A DNA stretch of 64,000 nucleotides, from positions 57,633,636-57,697,635 of the forward strand of contig NC_080075.1 of the NCBI RefSeq assembly GCF_949987535.1. Direction: 5' to 3'. The stretch's first letter is position 1. Each line of letters begins with the position of its first letter. The notes beneath the pieces are model-generated. The model was not told the origin of the DNA, made no database searches, and was given only the letters and a program-made list of their open reading frames with translations. Source of the DNA: Balaenoptera acutorostrata (lineage: Eukaryota; Chordata; Mammalia; Artiodactyla; Balaenopteridae). Both the position numbers and the translations under genes were made by a program. Shown in pieces: positions 47,472-57,996 of this stretch.

Positions 47472-47992
47472 ATTTTTTTGTTGTTTCTTTTTTTTTTTTT
47501 TTGATGGGTGGTACCGTATTCCTGTCTTACCGGTTGTTTGGCCTAAGACCTCTAGCCCTGGAGTTTGTAGGCAGTTGGATAGAGCTGAGTCTTGGTGCTG
47601 AGATGAGGACCCCTGGGAGGCCTCACTCCAGTTAATATTCCCTGGGGTCTAAAGTTCTCTGTTAGTCCAGCACTTTGGACTCGGAGCTCCCACCACAGGA
47701 GCTAGGGCCCGGCCTCCAGCCTGGGAACCAAGATCTCACAAGCTTTGTGGTGTGGTAAAAAAAAAAAGAAAGAAAGAAAAAAGGAACCGTAAAATATCAA
47801 AGAATAAAAAAGGAAATAATATTAGAAAGATAAAAAATATATTAGTAAGAATAAAACTATAATTAAAACAACCAGTTGCTGGGGGTTCCTCCCATCCCCT
47901 TAGGTGTTTGCGGTCCCCCACCAGTGCCTAGTAGGTGCCCTAGTTGTGAGGAGATGCGAATTCTGCATCCTCCTAGTATGCCATCTTGACTC

Positions 47993-48007
47993 CCTCCCTC
48001 TTTCTTT
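47993..48007. repeat. Right target-site duplication of L1-B
   Basis: CCTCCCTCTTTCTTT is identical to 41,762-41,776 and abuts the L1 5' end. Confidence 0.85.
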
Positions 48008-48219
48008 ATTTCATCGACTTTTAAAAGAGATAGGGAGTTGTAGAAACAGTTTTAATAATGTTAAATAATTCTATAAGAGAGACATTTTTCAGTTTCATCT
48101 GATTACAGAAAAAGAAATTCCTGTTCTGAGATTCTGAGATTTTGAAATTTAACCTGATCATTGGTTGACACAGTTTCAAATAAAATAGCTACTGAAGAGA
48201 AAAGAGAAAACTGTGAATT

Positions 48220-48412
48220 TACAAGATAATAACTGGGTTCCAGCAATCACTAGTCAGGACTCCTTGAGGAAGTTATTTAGCTGCTATGAGGTTCATTTTC
48301 TGCTACATAAGAGGGAGATCATATCTACTTTGTAAAGTAAGGATTACTATGAGATAATTATGCAAATGCCTAGCATAGCATAGAAGCTTAATAAATGCCG
48401 GTTTCTTTCCCC
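48220..48412 (+). mobile_element. MIR SINE
   Basis: CTGGGTTCCAGCAATCACTA, AGGAAGTTATTTAGCTGCTA, CTAGCATAGCATAGAAGCTT and AATAAATGCCGG follow MIR order. Confidence 0.7.
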
Positions 48413-48776
48413 TAAGTCCCTATTTTTTGTCTAAGAATGGGGTATTTCCAGATTGGTAAACTTCTTATGTATGATTCTTTCTTTGAATATTTTGTTGCCA
48501 AGTCAATTGCAAAAGAAAAGTCCAGACTGGAGTTTTACACTACATTTTACCTTGCTTTGCTTCTGAGTTATGTTTTGAAAGTAATATCTGTACACCCTCA
48601 TTTTGAGTTTCTTATGTAAAATGATTTCTAAAAAGTACTTCTAAAAACAATTTAAGACAAAAGCATTACTATTCTAAATTAACATTTTAATCTAAATATG
48701 TTTTTAATTTTCTTTAGATAGTATTTATGCCTGCATTATAAATTTAAAATACGACATTTAAAAAATAACAAATTAT

Positions 48777-49120
48777 GGGACTTCCTTGGTTGCACAGTGG
48801 TTAAGAATCCGCCTGCCAATGCAGGGAACATGGATTCGAGCCCTGGTCCGGGAAGATCCCACATGCCGCGGAGCAACTAAGCCCGTGTGCCCCAGCTACT
48901 GAGCCTGTGCTCTAGAGCCTGCAAGCCACAACTACTGAGTCCATGTGCCACAACTACTGAAACCTGTGCACCTAGAGCCCGTGCTCTGCAACAAGAGAAG
49001 CCACCGCAATGAGAAGCCCACGCACTGCAATGAAGAGTGGCCCCCACTCTCCGCAACTAGAGAAAGCCCACCCAGCAACGAAGACCCAACACAGCCAAAA
49101 ATAAATACATAAATAAATTA
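48777..49120 (+). mobile_element. CHR-type SINE
   Basis: GGGACTTCCTTGGTTGCACA head, full body and AAATA tail. The flanking A-rich duplication is fuzzy. Confidence 0.94.
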
Positions 49121-49415
49121 ATTAAAAAAAATTAAAAATTACAATTTCAAATTACTTGCATAAACATATGGACATCGTTCTAATAAAACTTCTTTTAAAA
49201 TTAAAGAGATATATTTTAGAAAAGCTTCACCATCTTGCTGGTTCTCTTATTAATGAATCAATAAGTCTTTGATAAGTGTTGATTCTAAGTAAAATTAAAG
49301 AGATACATAGTCCACGAAATTATAATTTTCTAAAAAATAATTAAAATAAATGCTAATTAATTATCTTTGAAGTATAAAGATCAAGTAAGTCACTAAAGAT
49401 TAAATGAAAATTATC

Positions 49416-49616
49416 GTGGGACTTCCTTGGTGCTCCAGTGGTTAAGACTCTGCACTCCCAATGCAGGCAGCCCGATAGATCCATGATCAGGGAACCAGAT
49501 CCTGCATGCTGCAATTAAAAAAGATCCCGCGTGCAGCTATGGAGATCCCGCATGCCGCAACTAAGACCTGGCACAGACAAATAAACAAATAAATAAAACA
49601 ACTATTTTTTTTAAAA
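49416..49616 (+). mobile_element. Short CHR-type SINE
   Basis: The shorter body variant, as at 857. The exact 10-bp duplication GAAAATTATC lies at 49,406-49,415 and 49,617-49,626. Confidence 0.94.
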
Positions 49617-49658
49617 GAAAATTATCCTATTCAGAAAACCATTTTAAACAAAGATATA

Positions 49659-49969
49659 GGGGCTTCCCTGGTGGCACAGTGGTTGGGAGTCTGCCTGCCA
49701 ATGCAGGGGACACGGGTTCGAGCCCTGGTCTGGGAAGATCCCACATGCCGCGGAGCAACTAAGCCCGTGAGCCACAACTACTGAGCCTGCGCATCTGGAG
49801 CCTGTGCTCCGCAACGGGAGAGGCCGCGACAGTGAGAGGCCCGCTCACCGCGATGAAGAGTGGCCCCCACTTGCTGCAACTGGAGAAAGCCCTCGCACAG
49901 AAACGAAGACCCAACACAGCCAAAAATAAGTAAATAATTTAAAAAACAAAACAAAACAAAAAAAACAGT
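49659..49969 (+). mobile_element. CHR-type SINE, cetacean-like subfamily
   Basis: It carries GGAGAGGCCGCGACAGTGAG. A short duplication GATATAG lies at 49,653-49,659 and 49,970-49,976. Confidence 0.95.
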
Positions 49970-49976
49970 GATATAG

Positions 49977-52670
49977 AAAGGACAGAATGGATTGTGTAAA
50001 TTCTCTATTCAGAATTCTTTTGTGTTCATCACTATACTTTAAGGTTAAATTTGACACTGTAAATATCTATAGAGAGAAAAAAAAATGAGCCATCTTTTAA
50101 AACATTGTTTTCATCATATTGTTTTGGAACATGATTGATCATCAACAATAAATTAGATATAGTTATCAAACTATATCACAGTAGTCATTTACCCACATAG
50201 GACAACTATTTTGGTGGTTTTATTAACAGATTCATGTAATCTATGGCAAGGTTAACAACAAATAAAGGTCATTGTTCATTAATTATACAGGTCAATTCTG
50301 GAATTCTAATAATAGTTTCATAATAATGTCATAAAAGAGTGTACATATATTTTTGTTTCATTCTCCAGGCTATATTTTTTGTGTGTGTTAGAAGATTATA
50401 TATAATGACTGTAACAATTTTCTTTTATTATAACTTCCTAGTGTTATTTCTATATACTTACTGTAGGGTGATTATTTTATAAAGTAAAACATTTTGTGAA
50501 TTTCAATTGCTACATGAATATTCACATGTTTGTTCATATTTAGATGACTGTATTTGGTTTATTTGCGATTAATCATCATCATACAGGACAACATACAATA
50601 AAGAAAGTGAGATTTTTAGACACAATTGTTAATGTTTTTTACAAAATACTTCATTGAGTAGGACAAACAGCTGATTGGCCTCAGAAAATTTAATCTCCTT
50701 ATATTAAACTGAAGTGAGTGAAAGCAGACTGAGCATTGAAAATGCTATGAGATTACAGAGAAGAACAACATCAATTAAAGCAATGTGCTTTCATAATTTC
50801 CCAACATTACAAGAGAACTCTCCACCAACTAGAAGCCAGTAATCAGAAATAAGAGAACTATTCTTAAGCAAATTTCCTACCAATTAGCCATGTGAACCCT
50901 CTTCTCCAGTCCTGCTGGTTTGCTCACTGTGGAACCCTTCCCCCTCCTCTCTCAGCTCTGCCCATTCAAGCCACAAGGATCTTGATCTGTCTCTTGTATG
51001 GTAGTAATGTTTCTGTGCCCTGAAATTTAACACTTAATTATATATTGTTTTTTTCTAGTCTCTAATTGTTTTAGGTGTGTTTTGTATTCTCTTCTCAACT
51101 AGATTGTAGCCCCTGAGGCTACGACCACGTGTCTTATTTCTTTGTTAATGCTTTTTATGCTAAACATGGTAGGCATGAAATAATGTCTTGTTGGAAAATC
51201 TAAAAATAGCCATTGATTTTGTAAAACTGTGGGCAGAGCTCAAAGCAAAAAAACCTCATGTCTGTGTGCGGTAGAAAGGACACTCGCTGGGCCCTGATGT
51301 TCTCAAATTCATTCAGATTGCTCTTGTTACAGTCAACATAAATCTACTCAAGTTGACTGAGCTAGTTTGGTATCTGCAATAAACAGACAAGATGATTTCA
51401 TGGAACCCAACTGCACACTGGTGATTAAGACTGCACGAGACTGAACCTGGGAAGGTCAGAAACCAGTCAGTGTTTTGTTCTTAAAACCAACATGGTCTTT
51501 CTTCCATTTCTCCAGTCAGCTGCTTCTAACTCACTGAGTATCTGTAGGTCAGTTTCCCTTGCCTGAATGTGTCTTAGCGTGGCTACTCCAGTATCAACCT
51601 TCTATGGTTTTACAAGTCCAGGACCCATGAGTAACTGACCCAGCTTTCACATCTCATTTCCAAATTTCAGACAGAAAAACTATGATTGGCCTGTAATGTG
51701 TCAGATATTAAACCCTGGCCCAGTCAGCTGTCACCTGGATAGCAAGAGTCAAGTGGTTTGATATCCATTCTCAGCAGGGTTGTGGGAACAACTCTCAAAG
51801 AAGAGGAAAGATAGAAAGCAGGCAACTTGATTGATGCAACTACTACAGTTAAAATCTATAGGAAATTGCAACAAAAGCTTTTATGGATGTCTTCCCAGCT
51901 CATAACTCCCTTTTTCTGAAAACTTACATCTTGCCCACTGGGGTAGTCCCCCAGTGGACTATTTGTACTAAACACATTTGTACTAAATGACACTGTACTT
52001 CTGGCCAGTTGACCAAACCAGAGTGATCATTCTTCCCAAGCCAGGTTAAACTGATTTTCTCCCAGGAAATTTTCTTTAAGGCCAAGAAATTGCCCATCAG
52101 GCTAGGCTGGTCTTTTGAGAGGAAAGACTGTCAGCTCAGAACTGTTTTAGGACCATCCTTCCCCATTCTGTGCACAGGGAAGGAAAGAGAACCAGTCTGT
52201 TGTGAGGGAAGAATGAAGCAGACAACCTTAAAGAGGCGTGGCTGAGACAGGAGAGCAAGTTCTGCCACGTTCTTCAAGGCTGAATAGTTTCTGATTCCAG
52301 AAGCCCAACTGCTTTACTACCCTTGAGTTCTCTGAGACATCTCCACATTCTTTTTTGCTTAAGTTAGCTTGAGTTGGCTTCTGTTATTTGCAACCAAATA
52401 GTTGAGATATCCAGATTAAGAGTCTTTCCTACACTTGACCACTGAGACAAGTCAGTTGTGTTAAGATGCCAATATTTTGTTACCGTGAAAAGCTTCTAAA
52501 TTTATCTTGTAGACTCACATATCTATGTGGCCATATAGTACATCTGTTTGTGACTCATGAGGATTAAATAGTATGGGAGGGCTCCGTTAACTGATTCTCA
52601 GTTGGGTGTTATATGATTTTTTGAAAGAGAACAATTTGTGAAGAAAAATTGGCCTTGAAATTTTTATCAT
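49977..52670. other. AT-rich DNA with faint old repeats
   Basis: An L2-like 3' end is plausible at 50,880-51,190. An unresolved old repeat with GAGTTGGCTTCTGTTATTTG sits near 51,950-52,440. The rest shows nothing I recognise. Confidence 0.4.
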
Positions 52671-52679
52671 TTATATATA

Positions 52680-52880
52680 CCTGCTATTATAACTGATGCT
52701 TGTTACAGTTTTCAAAGCACATTTATATATATCCTGTCATTTGACATTTACAACAATCCTCTGGGGAAGGATTAATTACATCATTCCTATTTCATAAATG
52801 AAGAAACTGAGCCTCACAGAGATCAGTTCGTTGTCATTAATCTAGGAAGGAAACAACACAGACTCAAAATCAGTGTTTAT
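52680..52880 (-). mobile_element. MIR-like or other old SINE fragment
   Basis: CCTGTCATTTGACATTTACA, ATCCTCTGGGGAAGGATTAA and AATGAAGAAACTGAGCCTCA are of the antisense MIR kind. Confidence 0.5.
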
Positions 52881-52924
52881 TAATATTTCTGACCCACATT
52901 TGATCTTTGTCTTTTTATAGAATG

Positions 52925-54345
52925 TTTTTCTCCCCTTAAAGAACTTGCTTTTCTATTGAAGTATAAAATGGGTACAGAAAAGTGAACAAATCATACGGTT
53001 ATAGTTCAATGAGTAATCACAAAGCAAACACACCATGTAATACCAATAGGCCATGAAATTGGATATGACATTTCTGCCCTCTCCCAATCACTATTCCCTC
53101 CTTCTTCCCAAAAGGAAATCACTCTTCTGACTTTGAATACCATACATATGCCTGTTTTTAAACTTTATATAAATGAAATTGTGCAGTATGAATACTTTTG
53201 TGTTCAACTTCTTTTATATAAATGAGATTCATCTATTTTATTGTAACTGTAATTCATTCATTTCTACTCCTGCATGGTATTCCATTGTATGAATATACCA
53301 CAATTTATGTATCCATTCTATTATCTATAGATACGTAAATTGTTTTCAGTTTGGGGCTATCATGAATGATGCTGATAGAAGCATTCATGAGAATATCTTT
53401 TAGAGCACAACATGAATGCTCTATTGAGTAAATACCCAAGGAATAAAATTGCTGGGTCAAAAGTTCAGATTTAATAGCTACTGCTAGGCATTTTTGCAAT
53501 GTGGGTGTATTAATTTACACCCTCACCCCACTGGTATAGGAAAAATTTAGCTGCTCCTTATTCTCATTAATACTTGGTATTTTCCGTTTTTTATTTTAAC
53601 TCTTCTGATGAGTGCATAATGGTGTGTGTGTGTATCTCATTGTGTTTTAAATTTGCTTTTCCTTGATAACTCCTGAGCTTGAGCACATTTTTATGTTCAC
53701 TGGTCATTTGGATATCCTCTTTTTTGAAGAGCCTGTTCAAGTTTTTGCCCATTTTTCTATTTTTTTGTAAGAATTATATATTCTGAGTAATATGCATTAA
53801 CTTTTGTAATATGCATTGCAAATATCTTCTGCCCTTGTGTGGTTTGCATTTTCAGTCTTGAATTTTTTTTTTTATAAATTTATTTATTTTATTATTTATT
53901 TTTGGCTACGGTGGGTCTTCGTTGCTGCATGCAGGCTTTCTCTAGTTGTGGAGAGCGGGGGCTACTCTTCGTTGTGGTGCGCGGGCTTCTCGTGGCGGTG
54001 GCTTCTCTTGTTGCGGAGCACAGGCTCTAGGCTCATGGGCTTCAGTAGTCGCAGCACACGGGCTTCAGTAGTTGTGGTCACAGGCTCTGGAGTGCAGGCT
54101 CAGTAGTTGTGGTGCCAGGCCTTAGCTGCTCCGCAGCATGTGGAATCTTCCCGGACCAGCGCTCGAACCCATGTCCCCTGCATTGGCAGGCGGATTCTTA
54201 ACCACTGAGCCACCAGGAAGCCCTCAGTCTTGAATTTTTGACATCAAAGAAATTATAGCATCTTATTTGCATTTTTTTGCTTCATTAAAAAATGTAATTA
54301 TTTTAATTATTTGGGATAAAATCCAATGAAACAAGATATTCAAAT
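52925..54345 (-). mobile_element. Old L1M ORF2-3' fragment split by a SINE
   Basis: It is the antisense L1M 3' half: CATGGTATTCCATTGTATGA, ATCATGAATGATGCTGATAG, GGAATAAAATTGCTGGGTCA and ACCCTCACCCCACTGGTATA. It continues after the SINE at 54,240. Confidence 0.7.
53868..54223 (-). mobile_element. CHR-type SINE
   Basis: Antisense body. The exact 16-bp duplication TCAGTCTTGAATTTTT lies at 53,852-53,867 and 54,224-54,239. Confidence 0.96.
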
Positions 54346-55360
54346 GGCACTTCTCTCTTCATTTTTGGCCAGGCTCCCAAAGCTGAAATCAACACAATGG
54401 GTGACCAGTACTCCCAAGTCACTCTGCACCTGCTAAGTGTGTAAATACTCTGTCTTTCATGAACTCACCATTGACCTTGACAGTATAAAGAGACTGAGGT
54501 AGAGAAGATGGGAAGGTGAGGATTTCTTTGGAAACAGCTTTCTCTCCCCCCCACCTTCACATGGAGTCAGGGAGAAGTGTGCTCCCCCTTCACTTCAAGC
54601 CAAATGAGAAGTACCTCAAGGAGACCTCCCGGAACTTGTCTCCAGGAGTTTCAGGAAGAAGGACTTGGGTCTGATCCTTGCCAAATGTGAAGGCTGGAGA
54701 CATAGCTGAAGCTTCACTTGTTTGCAGGGCCATACTGGGTGTAAAATGGCCTTTCACATACAGGGGGCAAAGGGTAGTATGTTTCAGGGAATAAAGTGGA
54801 ATCCACAAAAAGCACTGGCCTGTGATCATCTGAAAAGGAATCTTGCCTTCTTGCTCCCCAATTGGGAAAGAAACCACCAGAAGTCCAGATTTGAGGGAGT
54901 TATCAAAAGCTGACAGCCAGAGAAGTGCTGTCTGCAACAAGGAGCTATAGTCAGAGTATGCGGAAGCAGACGGTGTACTTCTGGGAAAAAATTTGGAGAG
55001 AAAGTGTCATTTTTAGATAGTCTTCATACCCAGAGGGCACTGACACCAGATGACACAGTACCAGACATACAAAACTGTTTCCCTTTCCCCCTAATCACTT
55101 TTTCCCCTGGCACAGGGTGGCAGAGGTCAGAAACAGCCCACAGAAGTGGGGGAGGTATTTTGGGAGGAAAGAAGCAGCTGACAAGGCCACCTCCCCGACC
55201 TCAGGTTCTGAAGCCTGAAGCAGGCCTGCGCTAGAGAAGCAAAGAAGATTCAGCTTTGAACAAATTTGGAATTTTGAAATTGCCCTCAACAGAACTGAAG
55301 TTACAAGATTAAAAGCTTGAACTGGACTCTTCTACAAATTCTCTTCTCAGCTGTTTCTAC
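54346..55360. other. Unassigned DNA
   Basis: No repeat was recognised. Open frames of 60-116 codons lack domains or splice context. Confidence 0.4.
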
Positions 55361-55403
55361 TCTGAAGCTTAATTCATCTACTGAGTTTTCAACTTAAATT
55401 ATT
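55361..55403. repeat. Left 43-bp direct repeat flanking L1-C
   Basis: 38 of 43 positions match 60,503-60,545 (core CTGAGTTTTCAACTT). It abuts the T run that is the L1-C poly(A). Confidence 0.8.
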
Positions 55404-57138
55404 TTTTTAAATTTTTATTCAATTTATTTAAACTAAAAAAATAGTTCACCCACTTCTTCTACTCCCTACCCTTCACCTCTTGCAACCATCAATCTGTTCT
55501 CAGTAGTTATGAGCTTGCTTTGTTTTTTGATTCCACATATAAGAGAGATTATGCAGTATTTATCTTTCTCTGTCTGACATATTTCACTTAGCATAATGCC
55601 CTCGAGGTCCATCCATGTTATCAAAAATGGCATTCTTTTTATGGCTGAGTAATATTCCATTGGATATGTGTACCCAATTTCTTGATCCATTCATCCATCA
55701 ATGGACACTTAGGTTGTTTCCATATTTGGCTATTGTATATGATGTTGCAATGAACATGGATGTGTATATATCTTTTTGAATTAGTGTTTTTGTTTTTCTC
55801 AGATAAATATCAAGAAATGGAATTGTTGGATAATATGGTAGTTCTATTTTTAATTTTTTGAGGAACTTCCATACTGTTTTCCACAGTGGTTGCACCAATT
55901 TACATTCCTATCAATGGTGCATGAGGTTTCCCTTTGCTCCACATCTGTGCCAACATTGTTATTTCTTGTCTTTTTGATAATAGCCATTCTAACAGGTGTG
56001 ATATCTCATTGTGGTTTTTATTTGCATTTCCCTGATGATTAATGTTGTTGAGCACTTTTTCATGTACCTGTTGGCCATCTGTAGGTCTTCTTTGGAAAAA
56101 TGTCTATTCAGATGTTCTGCCCATTTTTAAAGTAGATTGTTTGGTTTTTTGCTATTGATTTGCATGAGTTCTTTGTGTATTTTGGATTTTAGCCCATTAC
56201 CATATATATGATTTACAAATATTTTCTCCCATTTAGTACGCTGTCTTTTCATTTTGCTGTTGGTTTATTTGCTGTGCAAAAGCTTTTTGGTTTAACGTAG
56301 TCCCAACTTGTTTATTTTTGCTTTTATTGCTTTTGCTTTGGGTGTTAGATTTTAAAAATCATTGCCAAGACCTATGTCAAGGAGTTTGCTACCTATGTTT
56401 TCTTCTAGGAGTTTTATGGCTTCAGGCTCTTACTTTCAAATTTTTAATCTATTTTGATTTAGTTTTGGGGTATAGTGTAAGATAGTGGTCCAGTTTCATT
56501 CTTTTGCACTTGGCTGTCCAATTTTCCCAGTACCATTTGTTGAAGATACTATCCTTTCACCATTGTATATTCTTGGCTCATTTGTTGTAAATTAATTGAC
56601 CACAAATGTTTGGGTTTAATTCTGGGGTCTCCAATCTGTTCCATTGATCTGTGTGTCTGTTTTTACGCCGATGCCATACTGTTTTAATTACTATAGTTTT
56701 GTAATATAGTTTGAAATCAGGGTCCATGATGCCTCCAGCTTTGTCCTTCTTTCTCAAGATTGCTTTGGCTATTCAGGGTCTTTGTGGTTCTGTACAAATT
56801 TTAGGATTGTTCTCTTTCTGTGAAAAATGCCATTGGAATTTTGTTAGAGATTGTCTTGAATCTGCATATTGCTTTGAGTAGTATGGACATTTTAACAATA
56901 TTAATCCTTCTAATCCATGAGCATGGAATATCTTTCTGTTTGTGTCTTCTTCAATTTCTTTCATTAATGTCTTGCAGTTTTAAAATACACATTTTTCACC
57001 TCCTTGGGTAAATTTATTCCAAGGTATTATATTATTTTGATGCAATTGTAAATGAGATTGTTTTCTTAATTCCTTCTGATAGTTTGTTATTAGTGTAAAG
57101 AAACACAACAGATTTTTGTGTATTAATTTTGTATCCTG

Positions 57139-57564
57139 GGACTTCCCTGGTGGCTCAGTGGTTAAGAACCCACCTGCCAACACAGGGGACATGGGTTCGA
57201 TCCCTGGTCCAGGAAGATCCCACATTTCACGGAGCAAATAAACCGGTGTGCCACAACTACTGAGCCCACGTGCCACAACTACTGAAGCCTGCATGCCCTA
57301 GAGCCTGCATGCTGCAACTACTGAGACCATGTGCCACAACAACTGAAGCCTGCCTGCTCTAGGGCCCGCGTGCCGCAACTACTGAGCCTGCATGCTGCAA
57401 CTACTGAAGTCTGTGCACCTAGAGCCCGTGCTCTGCAACAAGAGAAGCCACCACAATGAGAAGCCCACACACCACAATGAAGAGTAGCCTCCACTTACTG
57501 CAACTAGAGAAAGCCCACACGCAGCAAAGAAGACCCAACACAGCAAAAAAAAAAAAAAAAAAAA
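57139..57564 (+). mobile_element. CHR-type SINE with expanded internal repeats, nested in L1-C
   Basis: The head is normal, but the body is about 426 bp against roughly 300-340 bp for neighbours. The CAACTACTGA-type unit occurs about six times at 57,240-57,420 instead of two to four. TTGTATCCTG lies at 57,129-57,138 and 57,565-57,574. Confidence 0.95.
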
Positions 57565-57851
57565 TTGTATCCTGCAACTTTACCTAAGTTATTAGTTATA
57601 ACAGTTTTTCGATGGAGTCTAGATCTGTACAGTCTTTCTATATATAACATCATGTCATCTGCAAATAGTGAAAGTTTTACTTCTTCCTTTCCGATTTGGA
57701 TTCTTTTTATTTCTTTTTCTCACCTAATTGCTCTGGCTAGGGCTTCCTATGTTGAATAAAATCATAGAGAGTGGACATCCTTGTCTTGTTCCTGATCTTA
57801 GAGGAAATGCTTTCAGCCTTTCATCATTGAGTAAAATGTCAACTGTCAACT

Positions 57852-57996
57852 CTCTGGTCACGGACTTTTGTTTGTTGGAAAGCTTTTGATTATTGATTCA
57901 AGCTAGTAATTGATCTGTTCAGATTTTATATTTCATAATGATTCCTTCTTGGTAGACTGTATGTTTCTAGAAATTTATACATTTCTTCTAGGTTGT
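57852..57996 (-). repeat. Displaced copy of an L1-C ORF2 segment
   Basis: It is a direct repeat of 58,477-58,630, with about 6 transitions and one 8-9 bp deletion. It lies where the ORF2 consensus order has no such segment, so it is an insertion. Confidence 0.88.

Larger units (their letters stand above)
41777..47992 (-). mobile_element. L1-B: full-length LINE-1, broken by two SINEs
   Basis: On the minus strand: 5'UTR (about 47,992-47,472), ORF1, ORF2, 3'UTR and a poly(A) seen as a T run at 41,777-41,791. A perfect 15-bp duplication brackets it. The 5' end reads AGTCAAGATGGCATACTAGG. The CAAGATGGC core there resembles the YY1 site that positions transcription in human L1, so the 5' end is probably complete. 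SINEs at 43,931-44,230 and 45,724-46,030, plus many stops, inactivate it. Confidence 0.93.

Noticed and set aside
13200..57450. Regularly repeated CAACTACTGA(G)CC units as a CRISPR-like array
   Set aside because: They are internal repeats of dispersed SINE copies without unique spacers of constant length, and the genome is mammalian.
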